Positions 17,866-30,065 of a stretch of DNA of 64,000 bases are shown here, one piece after another (the stretch's first letter is position 1; every line of letters starts with the position of its first letter). The position numbers and the translations under genes were made by a program. The notes beneath the pieces are model-generated. The model was not told the origin of the DNA. It made no database searches and saw only the letters and a program-made list of their open reading frames with translations. The DNA comes from Micromonospora peucetia (lineage in GTDB: Bacteria > Actinomycetota > Actinomycetes > Mycobacteriales > Micromonosporaceae): assembly GCF_900091625.1 (NCBI RefSeq), contig NZ_FMIC01000002.1, positions 1,116,001 through 1,180,000 of the forward strand. Direction: 5' to 3'.

Positions 17866-20800
17866 CGGGCGGAGGCTCCCGCCACGGCCGGCTCGCCCAA
17901 CACGTCCTTCAGCAGTTGGGCGCACCACTCCAGCAGGGCCTGGTCGCGCAGCGGCTCGCCGCCCAGCCGCCGGGTGCTCGGGCGGGGCACGCTGACCTGG
18001 TCGAGGGCCTGCTTGTAGACCGAGTCCGGGTGGTAGCGCTTGAGCCGCAGCTGCCTCGAGTCGGGCAGCGGCAACGGGCCGAACCGGAGGTGCTTGCCCT
18101 GCATGGAGACGTCGGTCAGGCCGTAGCGGCGGGCCAGCAGCCGGAACCGGGCCACCGCGACCAGGTTCTGCACCGGGGCGGGCGGCTCACCGTACCGGTC
18201 GGTCATCTCGGCGACCACCTCGCGCAGCCGCTCCTCCTCGCGCGACTCGGCGAGCTTGCGGTACATCTCCAGGCGCAGCCGTTCCACGCCGATGTAGTCG
18301 TGCGGCAGGTGCGCGTCGACCGGCAGGTCGACCTTGACCTCGGTCTCCTCCTCGGGACGCTCGCCCTTGAACGCGGAGACCGCCTCGCCGACCATCCGCA
18401 CGTACAGGTCGAAGCCGACGCCCTCGATGTGCCCGGACTGTTCGCCGCCGAGCAGGTTGCCGGCACCCCGGATCTCCAGGTCCTTCATCGCCACGTACAT
18501 GCCCGCGCCCAGCTCGGTGTGCTGGGCGATGGTGGCCAGCCGCTCGTGGGCGTGCTCGGTGAGCGGCTTCTCCGGCGGGTAGAGGAAGTACGCGTACGCC
18601 CGCTCCCGGCCCCGGCCGACCCGGCCGCGGATCTGGTGCAGCTGGGCCAGGCCGAGCAGGTCGGCCCGCTCCACGATCAGGGTGTTGGCGTTCGGGATGT
18701 CGATACCGGACTCCACGATCGTGGTGCAGACCAGGACGTCGAACTCCTTCTCCCAGAAGCCGACCATGACCTTCTCCAGGGCATCCTCGCCCATCTGGCC
18801 GTGCGCCACCGCGACCCGCGCCTCGGGCACCAGCTCGCGGAGCTTGCGGGCCGTCCGGTCGATCGACTCGACCCGGTTGTGCAGGTAGAAGACCTGCCCG
18901 TCGCGGAGCAGCTCGCGGTGGATGGAGGCGGCCACCTGCCGTTCGTCGTGCGCCCCGACGAAGGTGAGCACCGGGTGCCGCTCCTCGGGCGGGGTGGCGA
19001 TGGTGGACATCTCCCGGATGCCGGTGATCGCCATCTCCAGGGTGCGCGGGATCGGGGTGGCCGACATGCTCAGCACGTCGACCGAGGCGCGCATCGTCTT
19101 CAGGTGCTCCTTGTGCTCGACCCCGAAGCGCTGTTCCTCGTCGACGACGACCAGGCCGAGCGACTTGAACCGGGTGGCCGCCTGGAGCAGCCGGTGGGTG
19201 CCGATGACGATGTCGGCGGTGCCCGCGCCGGCCATCTCCAGGGTCTGCTCGGCCTCCTTCGGCGTCTGGAAGCGGGAGAGCTGCTTGATGGTCACCGGGA
19301 ACTGGCTCATCCGCTCGGCGAAGGTGTTGTAGTGCTGCTGCACCAGCAGCGTGGTGGGCACCAGCACCGCCACCTGCTTGCCGTCCTGCACCGCCTTGAA
19401 CGCCGCCCGGACCGCGATCTCGGTCTTGCCGTAGCCGACGTCGCCACAGATCAGCCGGTCCATCGGGACGGTCTGCTCCATGTCCCGCTTGACCTCCTCG
19501 ATGGCGGCGAGCTGGTCCGGCGTCTCCTGCCACGGGAAGGCGTCCTCCAGCTCCCGCTGCCACGGCGTGTCGGGGCCGAAGTTGTGCCCCTTCGACGCCT
19601 TGCGGGCGGCGTAGAGCTGGATGAGCTGGGCGGCGATCTCCTTGACCGCCTTGCGGGCCCGGGCCTTGGACTTCTGCCAGTCCGAGCCGCCCATCTTGTG
19701 CAGGGTGGGCTGCTCGCCGCCGACGTAGCGGGAAAGCTGGTCGAGCTGGTCGGTGGGGACGAAGAGCCGGTCGGCGGGCTGGCCACGCTTGCTCGCGGCG
19801 TACTCGATGACCAGGTATTCCCGGGAGGCCCCGTTGACGGTGCGCTGCACCAGCTCGACGTAGCGGCCGATGCCGTGCTGCTCGTGCACGACGTGGTCGC
19901 CGGCCTTCAGCTCCAGCGGGTCGATGGTGTTGCGCCGCCGGCTCGGCATCTTGCGCATGTCGCGGGTGGAGGTGCCCCGCCCGCCGGTGACGTCGTTGCC
20001 GGTGAGCAGCACGAACCGGGACGCCTCGTCGACGAAGCCGCCGGTCAGGCTGCCGCAGGCGACCAGCACCTCGCCGGGGGCGGGCGCGGTCGGGATCTCC
20101 TCGGTCAGCCGCGCGCCGAGGCCCGCGTCGCGGAGCACCTCGACCGCCCGCTGGGCGGGGCCGTGCCCCTCGAAGACCAGCGCGACCGACCAGCCCTCGC
20201 CCACCCAACGCGTCAGGTCGTCGACCACCCGGGCGGTCTCGCCGTGGTAGAGCGGGGCCGGCTGCGCGGCCAGGGTCACCGCTATCGCGTCGTCGGGGGT
20301 GACGTCGAACGTCTCCGGCGCGTCCTCCCAGGGCTGCCGGGACGGGACGGCGTCCGCCTCCACCAGGCCGAACGGCGACAGCGTCCACCAGGGCTGGCGC
20401 AGCTTCGCCGCCACTGCGCGTACGTCGGCCAGGGTCCGGAAGGCGGCAGCGCCGAGGTCGACCGGGGCCTGGCCACCGACGGCGGCGGCGGCCCAGCTCG
20501 CCTGGAGGAACTCGTCGGAGGTACGCACCAGGTCGTGCGCCCGGGTGCGGATCCGCTCCGGGTCGCAGAGCAGCACGTGGGTGCCGGCCGGCATGGCGTC
20601 CAGCAGCAACTCCATCGAGTCGGCGCCGATCAGCGCCGGGGCGAGAGACTCCATCCCCTCCACCGGGATGCCCTCGGCCAGCTTGTCGAGGATCTCGGCC
20701 AGCTCCGGGTGCTCCTCGGCGAGGGCGGCGGCCCGCTTGCGCACCGACGGGGTGAGCAGCAGCTCCCGGCACGGCGGCGCCCACAACTGCGGTACCTGCT

Positions 20801-21524
20801 CGATGGTGCGCTGGTCGGCGACGGCGAAGGTGCGGATCTCCTCCACCTCGTCACCCCAGAACTCGACCCGGGACGGGTGCTCGTCGGTGGGCGGGAAAAT
20901 GTCGAGGATGCCGCCGCGCACGGCGAACTCGCCCCGCTTGGTGACCAGGTCGACCCGCGCGTACGCCATGTCGGTCAGCTGGCGGGCGACCTCCTCCAGG
21001 TCGGCCTCTCCCCCGGCGGCGAGCTGCACCGGCTCCAGGTCGCCGAGCCCTTTGAGCTGCGGTTGCAGGAGCGACCGGACGGGCGCCACGACCACCCGCA
21101 GCGGGCCGGTGCGACCGTGCGCGTCGGCCGAGGCCGGGTGCGCCAGCCGACGCAGCACGGCCAGCCGCCGGCCGACCGTGTCGGAACGGGGCGACAGCCG
21201 CTCGTGCGGCAACGTCTCCCAGGACGGGAAGACCGTCACCTGCTCGGGCGGGAGCAGACTGCCCAGCGCGGCGGCCAGGTCGTCGGCCTCCCGGGTGGTG
21301 GCGGTCACGGCAAGCACCGGACGACCCGCGCCGCCGCCGGTCCCGCCGGCCTGGGCGGCCCCATCGGCCTGGTCGGCCGCGACTGCGGCGACCGCGAACG
21401 GGCGCAGCGCGGGCGGCGCGGTGATGTCGAGCCCGTCGACCTGCGCGGCACCGGAGCGCGCCAGGTCACGCGCCCGAGCCAGCCCCGGGTCGGCCAGGGC
21501 GGCGGAGAACAGACCGGTGAGCAT
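17862..21524 (-). CDS. mfd: Transcription-repair coupling factor Mfd
   Basis: A 1220-residue Mfd. It displaces stalled RNA polymerase and recruits UvrA to the lesion. Domains in order: UvrB-like region (about 1-330), linker, RNA-polymerase-interacting CarD-like domain (about 480-560, [14 protein letters not shown]), SF2 translocase (Walker [14 protein letters not shown] box [17 protein letters not shown]) and a C-terminal TRCF regulatory domain. Length is normal. ATG 21524 was chosen because GGGAAG lies 8 nt before it; GTG 21533 is an alternative but is too close to that site. The stop lies inside a 15-bp tandem repeat. Confidence 0.96.
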   Translation of the reverse strand: MLTGLFSAALADPGLARARDLARSGAAQVDGLDITAPPALRPFAVAAVAADQADGAAQAGGTGGGAGRPVLAVTATTREADDLAAALGSLLPPEQVTVFPSWETLPHERLSPRSDTVGRRLAVLRRLAHPASADAHGRTGPLRVVVAPVRSLLQPQLKGLGDLEPVQLAAGGEADLEEVARQLTDMAYARVDLVTKRGEFAVRGGILDIFPPTDEHPSRVEFWGDEVEEIRTFAVADQRTIEQVPQLWAPPCRELLLTPSVRKRAAALAEEHPELAEILDKLAEGIPVEGMESLAPALIGADSMELLLDAMPAGTHVLLCDPERIRTRAHDLVRTSDEFLQASWAAAAVGGQAPVDLGAAAFRTLADVRAVAAKLRQPWWTLSPFGLVEADAVPSRQPWEDAPETFDVTPDDAIAVTLAAQPAPLYHGETARVVDDLTRWVGEGWSVALVFEGHGPAQRAVEVLRDAGLGARLTEEIPTAPAPGEVLVACGSLTGGFVDEASRFVLLTGNDVTGGRGTSTRDMRKMPSRRRNTIDPLELKAGDHVVHEQHGIGRYVELVQRTVNGASREYLVIEYAASKRGQPADRLFVPTDQLDQLSRYVGGEQPTLHKMGGSDWQKSKARARKAVKEIAAQLIQLYAARKASKGHNFGPDTPWQRELEDAFPWQETPDQLAAIEEVKRDMEQTVPMDRLICGDVGYGKTEIAVRAAFKAVQDGKQVAVLVPTTLLVQQHYNTFAERMSQFPVTIKQLSRFQTPKEAEQTLEMAGAGTADIVIGTHRLLQAATRFKSLGLVVVDEEQRFGVEHKEHLKTMRASVDVLSMSATPIPRTLEMAITGIREMSTIATPPEERHPVLTFVGAHDERQVAASIHRELLRDGQVFYLHNRVESIDRTARKLRELVPEARVAVAHGQMGEDALEKVMVGFWEKEFDVLVCTTIVESGIDIPNANTLIVERADLLGLAQLHQIRGRVGRGRERAYAYFLYPPEKPLTEHAHERLATIAQHTELGAGMYVAMKDLEIRGAGNLLGGEQSGHIEGVGFDLYVRMVGEAVSAFKGERPEEETEVKVDLPVDAHLPHDYIGVERLRLEMYRKLAESREEERLREVVAEMTDRYGEPPAPVQNLVAVARFRLLARRYGLTDVSMQGKHLRFGPLPLPDSRQLRLKRYHPDSVYKQALDQVSVPRPSTRRLGGEPLRDQALLEWCAQLLKDVLGEPAVAGASAR

Positions 21525-21670
21525 GTCAATCACTTCCCGTGGGATCGCCGGCTCGGCACACGGCGGCGCCGCAGCACGACAGAAGCCCCGCGTCCGTCGG
21601 ACGGGGGGTGCACGCCCGCCAGCCTATCTCGCGGCGGGGACAATAAGGCCGCAGAGCCGACGGCGGCGGC

Positions 21671-21795
21671 GCGCGGAACCGGATCTTCACCGGGGCGGCG
21701 CCGGGCGGAACCGGATCTTCACCGGGGCGGCGGCGCGAACCGGACTGACCGGGGCGGCGGCGCGGAATCGGATCTTGACCGGGGCGGCGGCGGCG
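21671..21795. repeat. Four degenerate 27-33-bp tandem repeats upstream of the cyclase
   Basis: Four imperfect copies of a unit with core GGAACCGGATCTTCACCGGG followed by GCGGCGGC. The third copy is shortened. The array fills the space between the divergent mfd and cyclase starts and keeps the cyclase reading frame open, though no better start lies in it. Confidence 0.75.
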
Positions 21796-21810
21796 TGGTC
21801 GGCTTCGACG

Positions 21811-22755
21811 ATGACCGGACAGTGGCGGGCACAGTTTGACGCGGAGGTCATCTTCGCCAACGGCGGCGGGCTGCGGACCGACGGTTTCCGGCTCGACATC
21901 CCCGGTCGGGAGATCGGCGACGCCGAACTGGCGGCGCTGTTCGTCCGGCACCTCGGGCTGCTGATGGTGGCCGAGGTGCGAATCAGCGACAAGACGGTCC
22001 TCCATGAGCCGCACAAGGGCGGCCGGGGCCTGGCCGGCCCGGACGGCCTGGCCGGCGGGACCGGGCCGGACGGCGGGACCGGGCGGCGGCTGGTCGAGCT
22101 GAGCCACGTGGTGGCCGACGGGATGATCACCCTGCCGGGCTGGCCGGCCCCGCGGATCACCGAGTGGCTGACCCGCGAGGCGTCCCGGGCGAACTACGCC
22201 CCGGGCACCGAGTTCCAGGTGGGGCGGATCGACATGATCGCCAACACCGGCACGTACCTGGACACTCCCGCGCACCGCTTCGCTGGCGGCGCCGACCTCG
22301 CCGGCACGCCACTGGACCGCCTCGCCGACCTGCCCGGCATCGTGGTCCGGGTACCGGCCGGCACCCGCGCGATCGACCGGCTGATGCTGGCCCCGTACGA
22401 CGTCACCGGGCGGGCGGTGCTGCTGCACACCGGCTGGGACGCGCACTTCGGCACCGACCGGTACGGCGCCCCGGAAGCGCCCCACCTCACCGGGAACGGC
22501 GCCCGGGCCCTGGTCGAGGCGGGCGCCGCCCTGGTCGGCACCGACTCCATCAACATCGACGACATGAGCCCGGCAGCCGCCGGCGAGCGACCGGCACACA
22601 GCACGCTGCTGGCCGCCGGCGTCCCGATCGTGGAGCACCTGACCGGCCTCGACGCGCTGCCCCCGGAGGGCTTCCGGTTCACCGCCGCCCCGCCCCGGGT
22701 TGCCGGCATGGGCACCTTCCCCGTCCGCGCCTTCGCCGTCCTCGACACCGCTTGA
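21811..22755 (+). CDS. Two-domain protein: unknown N-domain fused to cyclase (KynB-like)
   Basis: A 314-residue protein. Residues 1-70 (FDAEVIFANGGG, FRLDIPGREI, LAALFVRHLGLL, VLHEPHKGG) form a small domain I cannot assign. A Gly-rich linker (71-92, repeats of GLAGPDG type) leads to a cyclase-family domain (93-314) beginning LVELSHVVADGM. Relatives include kynurenine formamidase KynB. The metal motif reads N145-T-G-T-Y149-L-D151-T-P-A-H155, where the classical form is H-x-G-T-H-x-D-x-P-x-H, so two ligands are replaced. A hydrolytic role is uncertain. ATG 21811 has only a weak site. Confidence 0.75.
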   Translation: MTGQWRAQFDAEVIFANGGGLRTDGFRLDIPGREIGDAELAALFVRHLGLLMVAEVRISDKTVLHEPHKGGRGLAGPDGLAGGTGPDGGTGRRLVELSHVVADGMITLPGWPAPRITEWLTREASRANYAPGTEFQVGRIDMIANTGTYLDTPAHRFAGGADLAGTPLDRLADLPGIVVRVPAGTRAIDRLMLAPYDVTGRAVLLHTGWDAHFGTDRYGAPEAPHLTGNGARALVEAGAALVGTDSINIDDMSPAAAGERPAHSTLLAAGVPIVEHLTGLDALPPEGFRFTAAPPRVAGMGTFPVRAFAVLDTA

Positions 22756-22946
22756 TCGGCCGCCGGCAGCCGAAACCACGGACTTCGAACTGCTGAAATT
22801 AGCTGCATGGCGCTCACGTCGAGCATCGGCGACGACGGGCACGGTCACAAACCCGGCTGACATTCTCCGCACCACGCTGCTACCGGAGGCAGCGCCGCGA
22901 ACCCTCGGGGCAGCGCGCGACCGGTCCATGGCGGGAAGCTGTCGGA

Positions 22947-23867
22947 ATGCCACGGGAACCACACACCCCCAGCGGGTTGGCATTCCTCCCGTTCTCCGGC
23001 AGTCAGGCCGTCGCCGCTGGCCTGGTCACGTGGCGGATGCTTCGTGGGCCGTCCTGGCGTCGGCTGCTGCCCGACATCTACGTCCACGTCGACGGTTACC
23101 GTGAGAACGACCACCGGATGTGGTGCGACGCCGTTGCCCTGACCCTGCCGACGGGGGCCGCCATCAGCGGCCTCAGTGCGGCGTTTCTGTGGGGCGTCGA
23201 TCTTCTCCCACGCGCGAGCCCGGTCGTCGTCACGCTTCCGGGGGCGGCCCGCCGACGCTCCACCCAACGGGTGTCGGTCAACCAACGGTCGCTCTCCGCC
23301 CAGGAGATCACCCGGTTCACCGGCTTGCCGGTCACCACCGGTGTCCGCACGGCCTTCGACCTCGGGCGGCAGTTGCCCCGGACAGACTCACTGGTCGCGG
23401 TGGACGCGCTGCTGCATCGGCGGGTGGTCAAGCTCCCCGCGTTGGGCAGCTACCTGGACACGCACAACGGCTGGCCCGGCACCACCCAACTGCGCGAGGT
23501 GCTCACGCTGGCCGAGCCGCTGAGCGAGTCGCCGATGGAGACCCGGCTCCGGCTCGTCCTGCACGACGCCGGCCTGCCGCCCCTGACCGCGCAACACGAC
23601 GTCCATGGTGCCCACGCGCAGCGAGGACGCATCTTCCTCGGCCGCGTCGACCTCGCCTACCCGCGGTGGCGGATCGCCATCGAGTACGAGGGTGACCACC
23701 ACCGGGAGCGCACGCACTTCCAGCGCGATGTCGCTCGACTGAACGCACTACGCGCGGCGGGCTGGTTGGTGCTGCGCTTCACGGCGGACGACGTACTGCG
23801 ACACCCTGCCCGAATTGTCCGCCTGGTCACTGACGCAATCCACGAACGCCACGACCCAGTCAGGTGA
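22947..23867 (+). CDS. DUF559-domain protein with AbiEi-like N-terminus
   Basis: A 306-residue protein. The C-terminal 90 residues form a DUF559 domain, a Vsr/PD-(D/E)xK nuclease-like fold, with G-R-V-D-L-A-Y...A-I-E-Y-E-G-D-H-H and DVARLNALRAAGWLVLRFT. The N-terminal part (WRRLLPDIYVHV, ISGLSAAFLWGVDLLP, TTGVRTAFDLGRQLP) resembles the AbiEi-like antitoxin region often joined to this domain in Actinobacteria. No toxin partner is adjacent. Catalytic activity is unproven; many copies per genome are usual. ATG 22947 was chosen. The stop lies within a perfect 21-bp inverted repeat. The 191 bp upstream contain no gene I can support. Confidence 0.78.
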   Translation: MPREPHTPSGLAFLPFSGSQAVAAGLVTWRMLRGPSWRRLLPDIYVHVDGYRENDHRMWCDAVALTLPTGAAISGLSAAFLWGVDLLPRASPVVVTLPGAARRRSTQRVSVNQRSLSAQEITRFTGLPVTTGVRTAFDLGRQLPRTDSLVAVDALLHRRVVKLPALGSYLDTHNGWPGTTQLREVLTLAEPLSESPMETRLRLVLHDAGLPPLTAQHDVHGAHAQRGRIFLGRVDLAYPRWRIAIEYEGDHHRERTHFQRDVARLNALRAAGWLVLRFTADDVLRHPARIVRLVTDAIHERHDPVR

Positions 23868-23923
23868 TCAGGACGCCATGGACCCTAAAACAGCCGGGTA
23901 ACGTCCATGGCGTCCTGATCACC
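23863..23923. terminator. Perfect 21-bp inverted repeat overlapping a stop codon
   Basis: Arms 23863-23883 and 23903-23923 match over all 21 bp around a 19-nt loop. The DUF559 TGA (23865-23867) is inside the left arm. It probably acts as a terminator for that gene. Confidence 0.7.
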
Positions 23924-23925
23924 GG

Positions 23926-24045
23926 GGCGCTCGTGCGGCATTGCCGTTGGGCTGCCGGGGGCGCTCGTGCGAGCGGGGCTGCGGCGCTCGTGCGGGAGGA
24001 GCTGGAGCGCTCGTGCGGGAGGAGCCTGGGCGCTCGCTAGGAGGA
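23926..24045. repeat. Imperfect GCGCTCGTGCGGGAGGAGC repeats
   Basis: Five occurrences of GCGCTCG, of which the last three are in a regular 20-24-bp array sharing GCGCTCGTGCGGGAGGAGC. They lie just past the stop of the minus-strand S66 peptidase gene. No coding content is seen. Confidence 0.6.
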
Positions 24046-24051
24046 GCGGGG

Positions 24052-25092
24052 TCAGTAGCGGACTGAGATGTGCTGGGTCGCCGCGTTGATCCGGGCGGTG
24101 CCGCCGTACGGGAGGATCAGCTGCGGGTCGGTGTGGCCGAAGTCGACGTCGAAGACCACCACCGCGTCCGGGTTGTAGGCGGCGAGCACCCGGGTGACCG
24201 CCTCCCGCTGCGCGTCCGCCCAGTCCCGCCGCTCGTCGGGGGTGTGCGGCCGGTCGAAGTCCCACGCCTTCGCCCGGCCGACGAGGACCGCCGGGAAGCC
24301 CGCGAGCAGCCCCCGCTCCCCCATGTTGCGCAGGATCCGGAACACCTCGGTGGCGGACGGCAGTTCCTCCGAGGTCTCGACCATCAGCACCGACCCGGCC
24401 AGTTCCCCTGCGGAGGGCACCCGGTCGGTCGCCATCAGCCAGTGCAGGATCTCCAGGTTGCCGCCCCAGGTGCGCCCCTCGACCATCGTCGACGGCCCCT
24501 GCCAGCGCCAGCCCTCCCCCGGGAACATCTCCGGCTCGACCGCCAGTGACGCCGGGTCCCGCCAGTCGCCGGGCTGGTCGCCCCACTCCGGCGCGGGCCT
24601 GAGGTCGTACCAGCCGGAGGTGAAGAGGGCGGCGCGCAGCGAGTCGAAGGTCAGCGGGTGCGGCCGACCCGGCCGGCCGAGGTGCACCAGCACCGACCCG
24701 CCGTGGTACGCCACGACGCCCAGCCGGTACAGGTGGTTGAGGACGTTTATGTTGTCGGAGCAGCCGAAGTACGGCTTCGGATTGGCCCGCAGTACGGCGT
24801 CGTCCAGGTGCGGGGTGACCGTGATCAGGTCGTCCCCGCCCACCGTGGCGAGCACGGCCGTGATCGTCGGGTCGGCGAAGGCCGCGGTCAGGTCCCGGGC
24901 CCGGTCACGGGGGTCGGCACCGAGCACCCGGGTGGTCGGATACTCCACCGGCTCCAGGCCGAACTCCTCGCGCAGTCGGCGCAGCCCCAGCTCGTACACG
25001 TGGGGGAAGAGAGCGGGCAGGCCGGCGGAGGGCGAGACGACCGCGACCCGGTCTCCCGGTCGGGGCTTGGGGGGATACATCGGTGAGGTCAT
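24052..25092 (-). CDS. S66 family peptidase (LD-carboxypeptidase / MccF-like)
   Basis: A 346-residue cytoplasmic serine peptidase of family S66. LD-carboxypeptidases trim the tetrapeptide of recycled murein; MccF-type members cleave microcin C-like adducts for self-immunity. Nucleophile Ser is in FGCSDN (Cys replaces the usual Tyr of GYSD), the Glu in VETSEELPS and the His in FGHTDPQLILPYG, so the triad is complete. The length (346) and the GGDD loop are closer to MccF-like members than to LdcA (about 300), but this does not fix the substrate. ATG 25092 is 6 nt after a TAGCGT -10 box. No peptidoglycan gene adjoins it. Confidence 0.85.
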   Translation of the reverse strand: MTSPMYPPKPRPGDRVAVVSPSAGLPALFPHVYELGLRRLREEFGLEPVEYPTTRVLGADPRDRARDLTAAFADPTITAVLATVGGDDLITVTPHLDDAVLRANPKPYFGCSDNINVLNHLYRLGVVAYHGGSVLVHLGRPGRPHPLTFDSLRAALFTSGWYDLRPAPEWGDQPGDWRDPASLAVEPEMFPGEGWRWQGPSTMVEGRTWGGNLEILHWLMATDRVPSAGELAGSVLMVETSEELPSATEVFRILRNMGERGLLAGFPAVLVGRAKAWDFDRPHTPDERRDWADAQREAVTRVLAAYNPDAVVVFDVDFGHTDPQLILPYGGTARINAATQHISVRY

Positions 25093-25098
25093 GATCGG

Positions 25099-25104
25099 AC
25101 GCTA
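25099..25104 (-). promoter_or_regulatory. -10 box of the S66 peptidase gene (leaderless)
   Basis: TAGCGT on the minus strand, 6 nt before ATG 25092, without a Shine-Dalgarno sequence. Confidence 0.5.
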
Positions 25105-25199
25105 CCGGCCCGCCCAACCGGTTTTCCCGGCCCACCGAACCGCTGGTGGGAGCCACCTATCCTGGGCTCCCTGAAGTTGATCGAGAACCTGGAGCCCTC

Positions 25200-25862
25200 G
25201 TGACCACCCCGGCCGGACCTCCGCCGCAGCCCTTCCACGGCGCCCCGCCGCCCGGCCACCCGTGGGCAGGACACCCCTCGCGGCCAGCGCCGGTGGCCAG
25301 GCGCGTCCCGGAGGACCAGCCCTACGTGGTACGCCCCGGTCTCGCGAAACGCGGACTGGTGTCCATAGGGATCATGCTGGTCCTCATCCTCCCGATCGCC
25401 TTCTGCGCCGGCCTCGGCATGGTGAACTCGGCGGACCCGGAGATGCGCTCCCAGGCGGTCGTCGGCATCCTCGGCGTGGTGGCCTGCCTGCTGGCCCTGA
25501 TCGGCCTGCCGCTGGGAATCCAGCTCTGGCTGATCGGCTCCGGCGGTCCGGTTCTGGCGCTCGGTCCAGCCGGGCTCTGGATCCGCACCCGGCCGACCCG
25601 GGGCCAGGCGATCTGGCTGCCCTGGGAGGGCGTCGCGCAGATCTCCCGCCGCCGGTGGAGCCTGGAGAAGATGCTGGTGGTCAAGGCACGCGACTCGCGG
25701 GTGCTCCAGCGCCTCGGGGTGTTCACGGCGGTGGACAGCGCGACGCTGAACGCCTTCTACGGCTCCGGGCTGGCCGCCACGCTCAACTTCGCCGACCGGC
25801 CCGAGGCGGAGATCATGTCGGCGGTCGCCCACTACAGCGCGGGCCGCTGCCAGATCAACTGA
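25200..25862 (+). CDS. Two-helix membrane protein of unknown function
   Basis: A 220-residue protein with a Pro/His-rich cytoplasmic start (about 1-40), two hydrophobic segments (about 55-76, SIGIMLVLILPIAFCAGLG, and 90-115, VVGILGVVACLLALIGLPLG) and a C-terminal domain (GPAGLWIRTRPTRGQAIWLPWEGVAQIS) that resembles bacterial PH-like membrane proteins. GTG 25200 has GGAG 7 nt before it. Unassigned function. Divergent from the S66 peptidase; the intervening 107 bp hold both promoters. Confidence 0.7.
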   Translation: MTTPAGPPPQPFHGAPPPGHPWAGHPSRPAPVARRVPEDQPYVVRPGLAKRGLVSIGIMLVLILPIAFCAGLGMVNSADPEMRSQAVVGILGVVACLLALIGLPLGIQLWLIGSGGPVLALGPAGLWIRTRPTRGQAIWLPWEGVAQISRRRWSLEKMLVVKARDSRVLQRLGVFTAVDSATLNAFYGSGLAATLNFADRPEAEIMSAVAHYSAGRCQIN

Positions 25863-25964
25863 CCCGCGGGGCGCGGACCACCGCCGGACCTCCCGACCGG
25901 CAGGGCACGGGCGGCCCCGCCCGGACCGGGCCGGGAAACGCCACATACCGGGCGCGAGGCACCC

Positions 25965-25970
25965 TAGGCT
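25965..25970 (+). promoter_or_regulatory. -10 box of the DUF3533-like gene (leaderless)
   Basis: TAGGCT lies 6 nt before GTG 25977, and no Shine-Dalgarno sequence is present. Confidence 0.5.
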
Positions 25971-25976
25971 GACGGT

Positions 25977-27014
25977 GTGGACCAGGAGATGCGCGACAGG
26001 CCTCCGCGCACCGCCGCACTGCTGCTCGGCACCCTGGTGCTCGCCACCGCGTTCATCGCCGCGTACGTCGGCGCGCTGCACCGGCCCACGCCCCGCGACG
26101 TGCCGGTCGGCGTGGTGAGCGGCGACCAGAAGGCGCAGGCCGTCCTCGCCGCCGTACGGAACCAGACCGACATCCTCGAAGATGTCGACTACGGCGACCC
26201 GGACGCCGCCGCCGACGGCCTGCGCAACCGCGAGGTGTACGGGGTGCTCGCCAGCACCACCGAGGGCGGGCTGGTCCTGACCACCGCCAGCGCCGCCGCG
26301 CCCGCCGCGACCGACGTCGTCATCCAGGTGCTCGGCAGCGCCGCCCGACAGGCGGAGATGCCGTTGCGGATCACCGACGAGGTGCCGGTGGCGCCGACCG
26401 ACCCGCGCGGGCTCGTGCCGTTCTACCTGGCCGTCGGGTACGTGCTGGGCGGATACCTCGCCGCCACCGTCCTCGGCCTGGGCAACGGCACGGCCCCGCG
26501 CAGTCTCCGCCGCGCCGGGCTGCGGATCGCCGCGCTCGCCGTCTACAGCCTGGTGCTCGGGGCCGTCGGCGCGGTCGTGGTCGGGCCGGTCCTGGACGTC
26601 TGGGACCACGACCTGGTCGGCATCGGCGCAACCGGGGCGCTGGCGGTGTTCGCGGCGGCGATGATCGCCTCGGCGGTGCAGGCCTGGCTGGGGCTGTTCG
26701 GCACCGGGCTGGTGATCCTGCTGCTGGTGGTGCTCGGCAACCCCGGCTCCGGCGGCATCTACGCCCCCGAGTTCCTTCCCACCTGGCTGCGCGGAATGCA
26801 CCTGTGGAACGTGCCGGGGCTCGCCACCGACCTGCTCAAATCCGTCATCTACTTCGACCGCCGGTCGTCCGGCTGGCCGGCCACCGGGCTCACCATCTGG
26901 ACGGCGCTGGGCGTGGTGGGTGTGCTCAGCGCCACCCTGTTCCACGCCGGTCGCCGGGCCGCCCGCCGCCCGCCACCCGCCCCTACCAGCACAGATTCGC
27001 CGACCGCCGGCTGA
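25977..27014 (+). CDS. ABC-2/DUF3533-like membrane protein
   Basis: A 345-residue membrane protein: one N-terminal helix (about 12-32, AALLLGTLVLATAFIAAYVG), an extracytoplasmic domain of about 120 residues (DVPVGVVSGDQKAQAVLAAV ... DDVDYGDPDAAADGL-like segment), then five or six helices (about 145-320). This plan matches ABC-2 permease-like DUF3533/YhgE-Pip proteins, which often serve in export; no ATPase gene is next to it. GTG 25977 is 6 nt past a TAGGCT -10 box; ATG 25989 is a less likely alternative. The function is unassigned. Confidence 0.72.
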   Translation: MDQEMRDRPPRTAALLLGTLVLATAFIAAYVGALHRPTPRDVPVGVVSGDQKAQAVLAAVRNQTDILEDVDYGDPDAAADGLRNREVYGVLASTTEGGLVLTTASAAAPAATDVVIQVLGSAARQAEMPLRITDEVPVAPTDPRGLVPFYLAVGYVLGGYLAATVLGLGNGTAPRSLRRAGLRIAALAVYSLVLGAVGAVVVGPVLDVWDHDLVGIGATGALAVFAAAMIASAVQAWLGLFGTGLVILLLVVLGNPGSGGIYAPEFLPTWLRGMHLWNVPGLATDLLKSVIYFDRRSSGWPATGLTIWTALGVVGVLSATLFHAGRRAARRPPPAPTSTDSPTAG

Positions 27015-27019
27015 GGTGG

Positions 27020-27075
27020 CAGGAATGACTCCTTCCTGTACCGCGGGTGATTGCAAGGGTCCCCTCCTTACCGGC
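27020..27075. repeat. AAGGGTCCCCTCCTTA-type element
   Basis: Two degenerate palindromic pieces, one around AGGAATGACTCCTTCCT and one around AAGGGTCCCCTCCTTACC, lie between the DUF3533-like stop and the ppc promoter. They belong to the same family as 14240-14284 and 29935-29974. Confidence 0.5.
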
Positions 27076-27142
27076 AGGGGACGCGGATACGATCCAGGGA
27101 GTCGGACAGCGCTGTCCTTCGTACTCGCGTAAGGAGCGCATC

Positions 27143-29929
<2,787 letters not shown>

Positions 29930-29934
29930 GGACA

Positions 29935-29974
29935 AGGAAGGGCACCTTCCTAACGCATTTCGCACAGGAAGGTG
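29935..29974. terminator. ppc 3' hairpin of the AGGAAGG family
   Basis: Arms 29943-29951 and 29966-29974 (CACCTTCCT/AGGAAGGTG) enclose 14 nt; a smaller alternative hairpin uses 29935-29941 with 29945-29951. It lies just after the ppc stop. Bases 29990-30065 hold a duplicated stretch (CACCGCCGACGCCGTC-like) and no gene. Confidence 0.65.
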
Positions 29975-30065
29975 CTCTCCCTTACCCGGCAACCGACGAA
30001 CTCGGCCGACACCGGTCACCGCCGACGCCGTCAGCCTCACCAGTCACCGCCGACGGCGTCGGCCC

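Noticed and set aside
16888..17928. Longer form of the SurA-like lipoprotein starting in the repeat region
   Set aside because: It would bury the signal peptide and lipobox behind 87 residues of VSGxx/GPxG repeats; ATG 17667 fits a lipoprotein.
17916..21839. A 1307-codon open frame antisense to mfd
   Set aside because: It is a high-GC shadow: Gly/Arg/Val/His/Asp-rich with no recognisable domain or ribosome site, exactly opposite a complete mfd.
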